Below are positions 1 to 10,949 of a stretch of 64,000 nt of DNA, piece after piece. The stretch's first letter is position 1. Each line of letters begins with the position of its first letter. Under the pieces are notes generated by a model. The model was given only the letters and a program-made list of their open reading frames with translations. It made no database searches and had not been told where the DNA came from. A program made the translations under genes and the position numbers. Source of the stretch: Erwinia_E haradaeae_E (GTDB lineage: Bacteria > Pseudomonadota > Gammaproteobacteria > Enterobacterales > Enterobacteriaceae); contig NZ_LR217737.1 of the NCBI RefSeq assembly GCF_900699015.1, positions 744,001-808,000 of the forward strand. Direction: 5' to 3'.

Positions 1-528
1 AATAAATATCTACCATTACGTAATCTAAAATTAATCCAATTGTTTAGACTAAAGGCATCTATATATTAAAAAATCTAATTACGATCCAATAAATAAAATA
101 TAACAAAACTATATTCTTTTAATATTCCGTGTCTCATATCCAGTCTAAATTTTCCAATAAAAAATAACAATGGTCCATAAGAAATCAATCTTCTACTAGA
201 AGAAGATTGATTTCTTTACTATTCAAGCCATTTAATGCAAATAAAAAATCATGCTCACTATAAAATGACCATATATATCAAAAAACTCATTTGGAAAACA
301 AAAAAGAAAAAATATTCTATCTATTTTTTAGAAAATCTAAATTTACTTATAATATATACACTATGTAATCTTATAGGTCATTTTCACCATGAAAATACAA
401 ATAAGACAAATCATTATAAATATTTACTATTCAGTTTAAATAGTACATTGCAATAACAAATTTTATGAAACTAAATGAATTACTATTCATTAATATTCTC
501 ACATAACTATAATGAAAACTATCAATAT
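1..528. other. Gene-free left edge of the window
   Basis: AT-rich DNA with no credible gene. A 73-codon open frame at 235-456 on the plus strand is made almost entirely of Lys, Ile, Asn, Tyr and Leu codons and resembles no protein I know, so I treat it as chance. The only structured element is the strong hairpin at 179-216, listed separately. Confidence 0.7.
179..216. terminator. 16-bp perfect hairpin, probable terminator of a gene to the left
   Basis: Two perfect 16-nt arms (179-194 and 201-216, beginning AAGAAATCAATC) flank a 6-nt loop. There is no long T run on either side. Because the arms begin with AA and end with TT, either strand could fold and give a short U tail. It most likely ends a transcript entering from the left of the window. 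No gene is visible next to it. Confidence 0.5.
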
Positions 529-1887
529 CTATAAAATCCGTCGAAGAAGTCGATCTATCTGCATACGGCGAACTCCAAGAATTAATCTTCGTACTTTATC
601 TGGATAATCAGAAATACATTCTAAATCACTAGCTTGATATACACATACAGTATTTTTACGAATTATATTTAACTCGCGACAACGTTGATTTGCAAGTTGT
701 TGTAACGGATCATGAATTAATATTGCGTTTTCTAAATCTAAAGACCATGCACGTGGGTTAAAATTATTACCAGTAATCATCATCCATGTTTCATCCACCC
801 AGAGCCCCTTAAAGTGATAGCTATTATTACCATCTTTCCAAAGACGTACTGTTAATTGCCCTCTATAAATATAATATTGCAAACGACTTAAAAATCGACG
901 CAAATTTACCTCATATAAATAAGGTAAGATGCCGATAATCTGAAATGGTTGATTGTCTGGAACATAGAAATCATTCGCAGTTTTATCTCCAACAATAATC
1001 TCGATTTTCTTACCATGACGTAAAATATAGATGATGCTTCGTACTAAAATATCCGGAAGATTAAAATAAGGAGTACACATAACAAGATGACTTTCAGCAG
1101 AAACAATAAGATAATAGATAGTTTTATTCAATAAACTCCGCTTCCCTAACCCAAGCAATGGAGTAACCGATAACTTATCACTAGTCGCGGTATTGATATG
1201 CTGATAATGACATTTTTTTAAATCCTGGCGAAATTTTTTTATTGCATGTTTAATCTGTGCACTACGAGGACGATAGTGTTGGTCTAATCGCTGCGTAGCT
1301 TTAGATTTTAATAAATTAGTATCTATCCAATTAAACATTGTATTAGCTAATAATCGATTATCAATAATTTGATAACGATCATGTCGGTATTGATTATTCT
1401 GATGTAAATAAATATTATTAAAATTTGCACCAGTATATAAAACAGTATCATCAATAACCGATCCTTTCAAATGCAAGACACCAAGTGCTTCTCGGGTATT
1501 AACAGGGACACCATAAATAGGGATAGAGATATTAGGATGTTCACTAGCTATTTCATAATACCAATCAGCATTAGTAAAACTAGAAGAACTGCCAATACGA
1601 CATCGCTGAGCTCGATGCCAATCAACTACTACACTAACATCTAAATGAGGTTTTTGTTTTTTTGCTTTATACAGTGCAGAAAAAATAGACTGACCACTTT
1701 CATCATTCTCTAAATACAGGGCTACGATACAAATTCGTCTAGTAGACTGACGAATTCTGTCTAATAAAGCATAACGAAAGTCAACCGGTGAAAATAATGT
1801 AGTAAAATCCATTACAGACTGCGAAATTTTTGGCAGCCTAGCAAAATGCTCTTGACACTTATTTCGTTTTAATTTAAACAGAATCAC
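529..1887 (-). CDS. pssA: CDP-diacylglycerol-serine O-phosphatidyltransferase (phosphatidylserine synthase)
   Basis: Makes phosphatidylserine from CDP-diacylglycerol and L-serine, the first committed step to phosphatidylethanolamine. In E. coli it is a peripheral enzyme of the phospholipase D superfamily. Two complete HxKxxxxD motifs are present: H139/K141/D146 (HLKGSVID) and H358/K360/D365 (HFKGLWVD). Length is 452 residues against 451 in E. coli and similarity runs end to end, including the conserved ISQSV, DWHRAQR and NTREALGVLH segments. The start is GTG, preceded by AGGA about 10 bases upstream, and it places the N-terminus level with E. coli (FKLKRNK versus SKFKRNK). psd, which decarboxylates the product, is not in this window. 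It stands alone, with 1.4 kb of empty DNA upstream. Confidence 0.97.
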   Translation of the reverse strand: MILFKLKRNKCQEHFARLPKISQSVMDFTTLFSPVDFRYALLDRIRQSTRRICIVALYLENDESGQSIFSALYKAKKQKPHLDVSVVVDWHRAQRCRIGSSSSFTNADWYYEIASEHPNISIPIYGVPVNTREALGVLHLKGSVIDDTVLYTGANFNNIYLHQNNQYRHDRYQIIDNRLLANTMFNWIDTNLLKSKATQRLDQHYRPRSAQIKHAIKKFRQDLKKCHYQHINTATSDKLSVTPLLGLGKRSLLNKTIYYLIVSAESHLVMCTPYFNLPDILVRSIIYILRHGKKIEIIVGDKTANDFYVPDNQPFQIIGILPYLYEVNLRRFLSRLQYYIYRGQLTVRLWKDGNNSYHFKGLWVDETWMMITGNNFNPRAWSLDLENAILIHDPLQQLANQRCRELNIIRKNTVCVYQASDLECISDYPDKVRRLILGVRRMQIDRLLRRIL

Positions 1888-3323
1888 AAAACATTTTTCC
1901 TAGTTAGATGATACTTTAAATATAGTAACTTATGGACCTAAATACAAATAATAGAATTAGTTCTTCTTTTTATTGACAAGCGTTCATCATCCTTTATTAG
2001 ACCAAAAAATACACTATTCCTGACAATTAAATAAAATAATAAGGATAACTATTCAACCGTTATTGAATACTTATGCAATCATAAATATGTTTTATAAAAT
2101 CTTGTATTCTATTTTTCCAAAACAATCTGAACGTTTTAAACTAATAGATCTTGAAAATATTACAATGTAATAGTAATCAGTTTTCCTAAAAAACCCCTGA
2201 AAATAATAAATTATTATTAAATCTAAACAATCAGATCATATTTTCAAATATTTTAATCTTTAAAAGATAAGAGATATATTTATTTACATAAATTATCAAT
2301 ATTAATTATTAAAATAAACCTTTCATCTATTTGATTCATATTGATTAAAATCTAATAAAAATAACCATTAACTATATACAATATACTCCATATAATATTC
2401 TCTATATTTTTTATCTAAACATTTTAATTAGATAATTTATTCAAAAATACATCAACTATAGTAAAAACAAATTATTAATCTATGTAAAGATGATAGTAAA
2501 TACGATTAGATCATACTAACGAGTATCTACCAATAACATCAACTAGAGTCTTAATTCATATCTATAAACAACTTAATGATTTACGACCTCTTAATATTCT
2601 ACTGAATTATAACATTCACACACTCTATATAATAAGCAGATGTATTAAAAATATAGATAATACTGTTAAGAAGAACAGCTCTTATCCTTACCCTTAAATC
2701 TCTCTCAAAAATCAATTTTTTCAACTATACTATAATATCTCAGACAGATTAACTATCTAATTAACTCATATTAAAATTATTTTAAATAATGTATAACCAA
2801 TGGTTATTGTAAAGATAAGAATAAACTTCTCATCCATATCTAATATTTTTTTAAAAATCTAAATAAAACATTAATATAGAATTTAGTTCATTCATCAATG
2901 TTCAAATAACTGACTGAGTCTTCTGCCATGTAATTTATTACAATAAAAAGACTGAATCATACAAACAATCGATTATTCACTAATATTATTGTTTCATAAA
3001 ACTAGATATTTAAATAAATATAATAATGTAATCTGACAATATTCTTAAATTACTTAATTTAAATAAACCTAAAAAAATAAAATTGAATCTATCTATTTAA
3101 TCTTATTAAAATAATAAACATCATTAATTGCACAATATATTATTTATAGTAAACATACTTAGACCATTAATTATTTCACTATAAATTAAAATGAGCATAC
3201 AATCATACTAATACCATATCTCTAAAAAATATAGAATCTTATCATGAATTCGTATACCTTCCAAGACGACAATAATCTATATCATTCTTCAAATAATGCA
3301 TTATCTTTACACTAGAGGTACAT
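1888..3323. other. Gene-free gap between divergent pssA and gshA
   Basis: No open frame of note, no RNA gene and no strong hairpin seen. It must contain the promoters for pssA (leftwards) and gshA (rightwards), but AT-richness makes hexamer calls unreliable. I pick out only the gshA ribosome binding site AGAGG at 3314-3318. Confidence 0.65.
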
Positions 3324-4883
3324 GTGATCCCAGACCTATCACAAGCTTTATCTTGGCTAGATACTCATCCTCATGCATTCCAAGGAATTAGTCGAGGAAT
3401 TGAACGAGAGACTCTACGCATTAGACCTAATGGATTCCTTGCAAATACCAATCATCCAGCAATCCTTGGCTCTCCTTTAACACATAAATGGATCACTACA
3501 GATTTTGCAGAAGCATTATTAGAGTTCATTACACCAGTTGATCAAGATATTAATCATTTACTTAAATTTTTACGTGATATTCATCGTTATGTTGCTAGAC
3601 AACTAAATAACGAAATGATGTGGCCAATGAGCATGCCATGCCGAATATGTCCTAATTCAAATATACAACTTGCACAATACGGATCATCACACATTGGTCG
3701 AATGAAAACCAAATATCGACAGGGACTTAAAAATCGATATGGAGCATTAATACAAATTATTGCAGGGATACATTATAATTTTTCATTACCTACATCTTTC
3801 TGGTGCTTATGGAACAACATAAATAAAATAAAAAATGGAAAAGAAACCATCTCCACTGGTTACTTACATATGATACGTAATTACTATAGATTAGGATGGG
3901 TAATTCCTTATCTATTTGGTGCTTCACCAGCGATACCAACTTATTTAATTAAAGATAAAAATATTAAGTTACCATTTGAATCTAACCATCCAGACATGCT
4001 GTCACTGCCATATTCAACCTCACTACGTATTAGTGATATTGGCTATACGAATCGAACCGAAAGAAAACTATCTATTAAATTTAACAGCCTTCAAAGCTAT
4101 ATTTCTAGTCTAAAAACCGCAACAAAAACGCCTTCAGAAGAATTTATGGCAATGGGAATCAGAGATAAACAAGGTAACTTTCTACAACTAAATACCAATA
4201 TACTGCAAATTGAAAACGAATTATATATACCAATACGTCCTAAATGCATGACAAAACTAAATGAGATTTCATCTGACGCTCTGAAGAATAGAGGAATTGA
4301 ATATGTTGAAGTACGCTCATTAGATATCAACCCATTCTCATCAATTGGAATTACATCTGAGCAAATACGTTTTCTTGATCTCTTTCTTATTTGGTGCGCA
4401 ATGGCAGACTCTCCAAAACTAGATGACACTGAATTAGTTTATACACGTAAAAACTGGAATTCAGTAATTACTGAAGGACGTAAGATTGGACAAAAAGTAA
4501 ATATAGGTCATGACAACAAGCAATTCCTAATTCGTAAAGTAGGGATAAGACTACTTAAAGACCTAACTATAATCGCAAAAGTTCTAGACAATCCTAATTC
4601 TAAACCTCTTTACCTAGAAGTATGTAAAAATCTAAAAAAATCATTTGATAATCCAGATTTAACTTATTCTGCTCGTTTTCTTAATATTTTAAAAGAAAAA
4701 GGTCTAGAAAAAACTGGGTTAGACCTAGCTGAAAAATATCACTCTCAATTTTTAAAAGAAAAACTAGAGGTTATAGAAATCCATAAATTCAATGAAGAAG
4801 CCAAACGATCTAGCATGAGTCAAAGACAACTAGAACATGATAGTTCAGAATCAAGTTCGTTATCACAATCTCATACTAATTAG
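3324..4883 (+). CDS. gshA: Glutamate-cysteine ligase
   Basis: Catalyses ATP-dependent formation of gamma-glutamylcysteine, the first and rate-limiting step of glutathione synthesis in the cytoplasm. Length is 519 residues against 518 in E. coli. Similarity is strong over the first 380 residues, for example RGIERETLR (24-32), THKWITTDFAEALLEF, SMPCRI, GLKNRYGA, HYNFSLP and EVRSLDINPFS. The last 120 residues are more divergent and lysine-rich and end in a serine-rich tail, but the frame is intact. The start is GTG with AGAGG five bases upstream; E. coli also uses a non-ATG start (TTG). The overlapping ATG at 3322 runs straight into TGA and cannot be used. gshB is not in the window, but gloB, which uses glutathione, lies at 54 kb. 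Confidence 0.97.
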   Translation: MIPDLSQALSWLDTHPHAFQGISRGIERETLRIRPNGFLANTNHPAILGSPLTHKWITTDFAEALLEFITPVDQDINHLLKFLRDIHRYVARQLNNEMMWPMSMPCRICPNSNIQLAQYGSSHIGRMKTKYRQGLKNRYGALIQIIAGIHYNFSLPTSFWCLWNNINKIKNGKETISTGYLHMIRNYYRLGWVIPYLFGASPAIPTYLIKDKNIKLPFESNHPDMLSLPYSTSLRISDIGYTNRTERKLSIKFNSLQSYISSLKTATKTPSEEFMAMGIRDKQGNFLQLNTNILQIENELYIPIRPKCMTKLNEISSDALKNRGIEYVEVRSLDINPFSSIGITSEQIRFLDLFLIWCAMADSPKLDDTELVYTRKNWNSVITEGRKIGQKVNIGHDNKQFLIRKVGIRLLKDLTIIAKVLDNPNSKPLYLEVCKNLKKSFDNPDLTYSARFLNILKEKGLEKTGLDLAEKYHSQFLKEKLEVIEIHKFNEEAKRSSMSQRQLEHDSSESSSLSQSHTN

Positions 4884-5525
4884 GTATGATAAAAAATAAA
4901 TATTTTACAACTTTCTAACAATAATGAAACCTAAAATGACATAGTTCCTCCAAAGAGGATACAGTGTATATTCACAAGGAATACGCTAACAGAATAGAAA
5001 AATAAAAAAACCAGTTTTACATAAATGTAAGTAGAAATTGCATGCACGCAATCTTTACACTAAATTAGAAAATAAAATCTTATATAAAAAGAAAGTTGTA
5101 TCTTAAAAATATATAAATAATCTATTTAAGTTAAATGTAAAAAACATTATAATTTATAATATACTCCAAAATATTGACATAGAACTTTAATCAAAAAATA
5201 TACTTTAAATAACAGATTACCCTTATTATATGCAATAAATATATAATGATATTACATATTATATAAATATGATGTCTATATTTTTATTCTAATAATAACT
5301 AGAGAATATAACAACTAGATTTATATTACTATTCTTTTAAAAAAGACAATAATCTATCTATACCTATACTAATAGGATGGGTTTATAACTAGAAACTATA
5401 TCTCTTTCCTTACTAAAAGAATAGAAACATGCATTGCTATATATAAAGATCAGAAGATTATAAGAATAACTATAATATAGTAATTCAATGAAGAATAACT
5501 CTTACATAATAAAAATAAAAAATGA
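4884..5525. other. Gene-free gap between convergent gshA and ffs
   Basis: No gene seen. The right-hand end (5505-5522) is an A-rich run on the plus strand, which is the U-rich tail after the 4.5S RNA on the minus strand. luxS, the E. coli neighbour of gshA, is absent. Confidence 0.65.
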
Positions 5526-5640
5526 TGGGAGAGCTAAATTAGCTATATCCCAACACATATATCATTTGTTACGGCTGCTTCCTTCCAGACCTGACCGAAT
5601 TATCAAATTAACATTGTAGGTACGCTAAGCAGCTCTCCCA
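5526..5640 (-). ncRNA. ffs: Signal recognition particle 4.5S RNA
   Basis: RNA component of the bacterial signal recognition particle. It binds Ffh and targets inner-membrane proteins to the Sec translocon. On the minus strand the universally conserved SRP core reads GGTCAGGTCTGGAAGGAAGC, including the GGAA tetraloop. The ends TGGGAGAGCT and AGCTCTCCCA are exactly complementary and close the rod-shaped hairpin. The resulting 115 nt compares with 114 nt in E. coli. The closing GC-rich stem is followed by a T-rich run (ATCATTTTTTATTTTTATT), so the RNA's own stem probably doubles as its intrinsic terminator. A -10-like element lies just upstream. Confidence 0.95.
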
Positions 5641-8260
5641 TTGATTTCTTAATCACTCTTATTATAAGAGATATTCTGCTTTATATTTCTAAAAAACGCA
5701 AGCTATTTTTAATTATATTTAACATATTTATACTAAATGATACTTTATATTCCATATAATATATCCATAAAAGATCAAGACAATTTTAATAAAAATATTA
5801 TAAAATATCATATAATCTATTAATTTTTTTAAAAAACTATATCAAATGCTTAATATTTATTTTAAATAAACCTTATTACTTGATTTATTAAATCCATAAT
5901 CCTATTATCTAGTCTAGAGAATAAAAATATAGATGTATACCTCAATTATTTTATTTAATTCTGAGTCAGATACTATTCATTTAATTAGTATAATATATCA
6001 CATTATAAATGGTAGTGTCTACATTAAAATTATTAAATATAATATAAAATAATCATTCATACTCAATCAACTTAGATATAATATACCCCTAATGCATATT
6101 AGAAAATTGCTGAACTACACCACTCTCTAATATATTTTCCAAATTATCTATCTCTAACTGATGAATTAAAATGTACTCCATTTACTCCTATACTCCAATA
6201 TAGATTTTCATAAAAATTATTTTATAAAAAATAATTATAAATAAATATTTGAACATAATAGATATAATCTATCATTAATAGAAATCAAATACTAAATAGA
6301 CTATTTATAATAATTGTTATGAGATAGCTATCTCTACTTCATTATAATCGAAATGTCTCTAATCACTTATATCTGTCTATATAGACATGTAAATTGTTTC
6401 TACAATCAATATCTTTGTATTATATATAATTATAACACATCATACAGATAATGAATCTTGAAAAAAATCAAAATCCTAGTAAACAAAGAAGTATCAAGAT
6501 ATGGTTAATTATCTTTCAACCTAGTTATTTTTCTATAATACAAGACTATATTCTATATTTCTAATATATATATTCCATATAATTATCATTATAATCTAAT
6601 CTTACAAAGCCTAAAAATTCAAATAATTATAGGAATCCTGAATATAGGATATGACAATAACATGTCTAACCCAAGATCTACAAAAATATTTTTTATCAAA
6701 ATAGATAAATAATCTATTTGGATTTATGCCAGTCGAATCAAACTTAATTGATTCTATATAATCATTAATGATTAATGATTATTTCAACCACTCAAACATA
6801 TACTTACAAGCATATAACAGTATTAATATACTTTTTGAATGAAAATCAAAAATCATCTATAGATCGAAAATCTAAGACATCACAAGTAATCTATACTTCA
6901 ATCATTTTGATATTATTATAAATATAATCCTTATATCGCAATATAGCTTTCCTATGTACATATTAATTGCTTAATTTTAAAGAAAATACAACCATAATTT
7001 TTTACAAAGCATATAAACATTTAAATAAATTAATAGAAAATTATGATCTCTAGTATAAAAGATTATCAGAAATAATATTAATCTTATTTTATTGTCTTCC
7101 TTTTTAACAAATATTGACCAAATCTGCTTATTGAATCTGCAAATATATTTAAATATAAGTTTAAATATGATACGCAAAGTAATATCGACGAAATAAATGA
7201 AGCTAACCTACTTTTATGAATAAAGATCACATAACTCAGCACTAATATCCTCGATCCTTGATTATACAGAACTAAAACACACCTAATCCTATTAACCTAG
7301 CTTTCTTTAAAGATGCAATTTAACTTATTACATAACATGCGCCTGATTGGTTAAAAAACAGAAAGAGAAATAATACATTTCTTATCTATACCATAATCTT
7401 ATTAATTATCCATTCTTTAACTAAATTAATTTCTACTATAAAACTTACTTTTCTTAAACAAAACATGCTAACTTATCATATAATTCGAATACTGAATTTA
7501 ATTTTTAATGATTAAATTCAATGATCTCTAAAAGACACTAATCAGTATTCTATCCTATTCTTTACCTCTTTATCATTATTTTACTACTGATAATAAATAT
7601 AAATTCTCCTATGTTAATCCATATAGCTATAAAATTAATCTCTTAGCATAAACAATCACACCAAACTCTTTATGTTAAAAAAGAGACTTTCTAACACGAA
7701 TTATTACCATTCAATGGATCTAAAATGATATAATATTAAACATGTGATATCTATGATCATTCAATTTTATCTATACAATAAACATTAAATTCTAAATATT
7801 TAATAATATCAAATACAGTATCTAATAAACTGACATATCATGATTAACTCATATAATTAAAAACTTATAAATATTTTGTATATACTAAACTCGTACATAA
7901 AACTAAATCACATAACACGCTAACAAAAAGACTACTAATGAATGATAGAGTCATTGTCTTTAGTAACTCATAAATATAGAATGTTTAATCTATTCTGTCC
8001 CTAAAATACCATAAATGATCTAAGATCATATAGATAGGCACAATGAACTTCCTCGTTTGAACCCTATATGCAAAAGAATCCAAAAACTGATCTAAATAAT
8101 CCATTAGAAAAAATCTAATATTTAATTATATTCGAGAATACAACACTAAACAGCTGTACCTTTCTTATCATCTTAAAACCTTTCTGATTTTATAACTAAG
8201 TATCAACAACAGAGAAAAGCATTAAAAAATAATAATATCTAAAATGACTCCTTAAAAGTA
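5641..8260. other. Gene-free gap of 2.6 kb
   Basis: Second largest gap in the window. Contains the ffs promoter region at its left end. A 66-codon minus-strand open frame (6977-7177) has chance-like Ile/Phe/Leu/Lys composition. An imperfect dyad at 7936-7968 has arms beginning TACTAA and ending TTAGTA. lapB (yciM) and pyrF, which follow lapA in E. coli, should lie on its right side and are absent. Confidence 0.65.
5656..5670 (-). promoter_or_regulatory. Probable -10 element of ffs inside a 15-bp palindrome
   Basis: On the minus strand a perfect TATAAT (5666-5661) lies about 20 bases before the mature 4.5S 5' end. This fits a short 5' leader removed by RNase P, as in E. coli. The -10 is the centre of the palindrome CTCTTAT-T-ATAAGAG. 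No convincing -35 is visible, so the call rests on the -10 and its position. Confidence 0.4.
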
Positions 8261-8551
8261 TTAGCCTGATTTACTTATACTAGAACCTACTTGTCTTAAT
8301 TGATTCTGTAATCTTATAACTTTGCATTGTAGATGAAGCAAAGAAATACGAACACGTAGCCACAACAATCCAAAAATAGCCCAACTCAATAAAAATCCAA
8401 TAGAAAATGCTATAGTAAATAGCATGATGATATTAAATTCACTCTGACCTAATAAATAATTTAAAGTTATCACCTGGTTCCTATTAATACTTAGGAATAT
8501 CAATATCAATAGAATCATAATCACTACTAAAAAAATAAAATAACATTTCAC
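8261..8551 (-). CDS. lapA: Lipopolysaccharide assembly protein A (YciS, DUF1049)
   Basis: Small inner-membrane protein that in E. coli works with LapB and FtsH to balance lipopolysaccharide synthesis through LpxC turnover. The 96 residues (102 in E. coli) hold a first membrane segment at about 4-22 and a second at about 42-66. A charged, probably coiled-coil stretch with the family signature LLWLRVRISLLHLQCKVIRL follows. The NYLLGQSEF segment is also conserved. The start is GTG with AAGGA six bases upstream. The partner gene lapB, normally directly downstream, is not here; the downstream 2.6 kb is empty. The last few E. coli residues are missing, which is unlikely to matter. Confidence 0.9.
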   Translation of the reverse strand: MKCYFIFLVVIMILLILIFLSINRNQVITLNYLLGQSEFNIIMLFTIAFSIGFLLSWAIFGLLWLRVRISLLHLQCKVIRLQNQLRQVGSSISKSG

Positions 8552-9485
8552 TGATCATCCTTTTATCAGAGAATTGACTAGATGTATTCTAAAACAATTT
8601 AACTAATTATTATTGAAAACATAATTTTCATAAGATACCCTAATTTATCATCCTTTTCATAAGGTAATAGACATCTCTAAAATAATAATTTTTATTATAC
8701 TAGAACTTATAAATTATATCGTACTTATCTCAAACAATGAAAGAAATATCTTGTTTTTATGAAAACTATTCGAAATATTATAAATAAAACATTCATAAAT
8801 ATACGCAATTCTTCAATATATAAAGAAGATACAGATATTTCATTAACTATGAATAAAATCAAGTTAAAATAAAAGATAATTACTACATCTAATACTATAT
8901 ATAACAACTTGTTATTGAAAATTTATAAAAAATAAAAACATATATGTAAGTACATTATAAATATTATTGTTTTTTAAAAAACTTAAAAAATAACATATTT
9001 ATTATGTGGAGTTATATATAAAATAGTTTTTAACAAAGTATAGATTAAACTTGTGATAATTTTTGGTATAACAACCAAAAAGTTTTACATAGAAATATGT
9101 TCTCTCTGTAAAATAAAAAATAAAGTACTGAAATTATCGATATTTTTAAATAAACTAGATTTAATCAGCCTTAATCATAAAGTTCACAACAGTTAAAATT
9201 TTTCATAACAATGTTAAATTCTATTCAGAATCATACATAGAACTAATGAAAAGAAAGTTAAAAAAATAAAACTATTTCAATCTACAATAGTCATTATTTA
9301 ACAATCATTTAGCAAAATTAGAGATAATAAAAGCGGATTCTTACATTAAGACTAAATTGTATCAACAGAAAACACAACAATAGAAACGTAAAATAACAAG
9401 ATTAACATGATTAAAGGTGCCTACATCACGAGTTCTGATTCTTTAATGAATCTAACACAGACCTCTGAACGGGACTATATATTTC
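8552..9485. other. Gene-free gap between divergent lapA and clsA
   Basis: Contains a hairpin with 8-bp arms (TTTTTGGT at 9060-9067, its complement at 9074-9081, 6-nt loop). A 60-codon minus-strand open frame at 8725-8907 has chance-like composition. No promoter can be called with confidence. Confidence 0.65.
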
Positions 9486-10949
9486 ATGATCACTTTTTAC
9501 ACTATAACAAATTGGCTACTAATATTTAGTTACTGGTTCTTGATTGCTGGCGTTACTTTACGAATTTTAATTAAACGTCGCTCCGTGCCTTTTGCCATGG
9601 CATGGCTATTAATTATTTATATTCTTCCTCTCTTAGGAATTATCGCCTACCTTTCTATGGGCGAACTATATCTAGGAAAGATCCGCACTAAACGAGCTCG
9701 AACTATATGGCTATCCACTTCCATCTGGTTAAAAAATTTACAGTCTAACAAAAATTTTTATGATAAACAAAACAGTCATATCGCAAAACCATTATTTCAG
9801 CTCTGTAAAAAACGCCAAGGAATTGCTGGCGTAAAAGGCAATCAATTTGAGCTCCTAACTACTAGCGATGCCACACTTAGATCTGTAGTACAAGATATTC
9901 AACTAGCACATAATAATATTGAAATGGTATTTTATATATGGCAGCCTGGCGGATTAGCTGATGATGTTGCAGAAGCACTGATGGCAGCTGCACGTCGCGG
10001 TGTACATTGCCGTTTATTACTAGACTCTGCTGGAAGCGTAGCATTTTTCCGTACCACTTGGCCCACTCTAATGCGTAATGCTGGTATAGATGTAGTAGAA
10101 GCACTTCCAGTTAGTTTTCTTCGTATTTTTTTGCGTCGTATGGATTTGCGTCAGCACCGTAAGGTTGTCTTAATTGATAATTATATTGCCTATGCTGGAA
10201 GCATGAACTTAGTCGACCCGCTTTTTTTTAAACAAAAAGCTGGAGTTGGTCAGTGGGTGGATCTAATGGCTCGCATGGAAGGCCCTATAGCAACAGCTAT
10301 GGGGATTATTTATTCAGGGGACTGGGAAATTGAAACAGGTAAACATATTCCGCCCCCTCCTGTTCTTCACAATACCATACTTCCGTATAAAAACAAGAAT
10401 GACCATACAATTCTAGTTATTGCCTCAGGACCTGGTTTTCCAGAAGAAATGATTCATCAGGCACTATTAACTACAATCTACTCTGCACAAAAAACACTAA
10501 TTATGACTACTCCCTATTTAGTACCTAGTGATCACTTACTTCACGCAATTTGTACTGCATCTTATCGTGGCGTAGATGTAAGGATTGTTGTTCCACGTCA
10601 TAATGATTCCCTATTAGTCCGCTGGGCAAGCAGGGCATTTTTTAGTGAACTACTTGAAGCTGGGGTAAAAATCTATCAGTTTGAGGGAGGGTTATTGCAT
10701 AGCAAAAGTATTCTTGTCGATGGACAACTTAGTCTTATTGGTACAGTTAATCTTGATATGCGTAGTCTGTCACTCAATTTTGAAATTACTCTAGCCATTG
10801 ATGATAATAGCTGTGGTAAAGATCTAGCACGGGTACAAGACGACTATATTTCTCAGTCACGTCTAGTTAATGCACTACTCTGGTCACAGCGAGCTTACTG
10901 GAAACGCATTGTAGAGCGATTATTCTACTTCTTTAGTCCATTGCTCTAA
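9486..10949 (+). CDS. clsA: Cardiolipin synthase A
   Basis: Condenses two phosphatidylglycerol molecules into cardiolipin and glycerol at the inner membrane. Length is 487 residues against 486 in E. coli, with very high identity. Two N-terminal membrane segments (about 8-28 and 38-58) precede two phospholipase D domains, each with its HxKxxxxD motif: H224/K226/D231 (HRKVVLID) and H405/K407/D412 (HSKSILVD). The C-terminal ERLFYFFSPLL end is conserved. The ATG start matches the E. coli N-terminus, although no good Shine-Dalgarno sequence precedes it. Identity to E. coli is visibly higher than for most neighbours. Together with pssA it shows that acidic and zwitterionic phospholipid synthesis are both kept. 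Confidence 0.97.
   Translation: MITFYTITNWLLIFSYWFLIAGVTLRILIKRRSVPFAMAWLLIIYILPLLGIIAYLSMGELYLGKIRTKRARTIWLSTSIWLKNLQSNKNFYDKQNSHIAKPLFQLCKKRQGIAGVKGNQFELLTTSDATLRSVVQDIQLAHNNIEMVFYIWQPGGLADDVAEALMAAARRGVHCRLLLDSAGSVAFFRTTWPTLMRNAGIDVVEALPVSFLRIFLRRMDLRQHRKVVLIDNYIAYAGSMNLVDPLFFKQKAGVGQWVDLMARMEGPIATAMGIIYSGDWEIETGKHIPPPPVLHNTILPYKNKNDHTILVIASGPGFPEEMIHQALLTTIYSAQKTLIMTTPYLVPSDHLLHAICTASYRGVDVRIVVPRHNDSLLVRWASRAFFSELLEAGVKIYQFEGGLLHSKSILVDGQLSLIGTVNLDMRSLSLNFEITLAIDDNSCGKDLARVQDDYISQSRLVNALLWSQRAYWKRIVERLFYFFSPLL

Noticed and set aside
235..456. 73-codon plus-strand open frame
   Set aside because: Composition is what AT-rich random sequence gives, there is no Shine-Dalgarno sequence, and it resembles no known protein.
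6977..7177. 66-codon minus-strand open frame
   Set aside because: Dominated by Ile, Phe, Leu, Lys and Tyr with no recognisable motif; typical chance frame in this background.
7936..7968. Imperfect dyad considered as an RNA gene
   Set aside because: Interrupted arms, no T run, no flanking promoter or gene.
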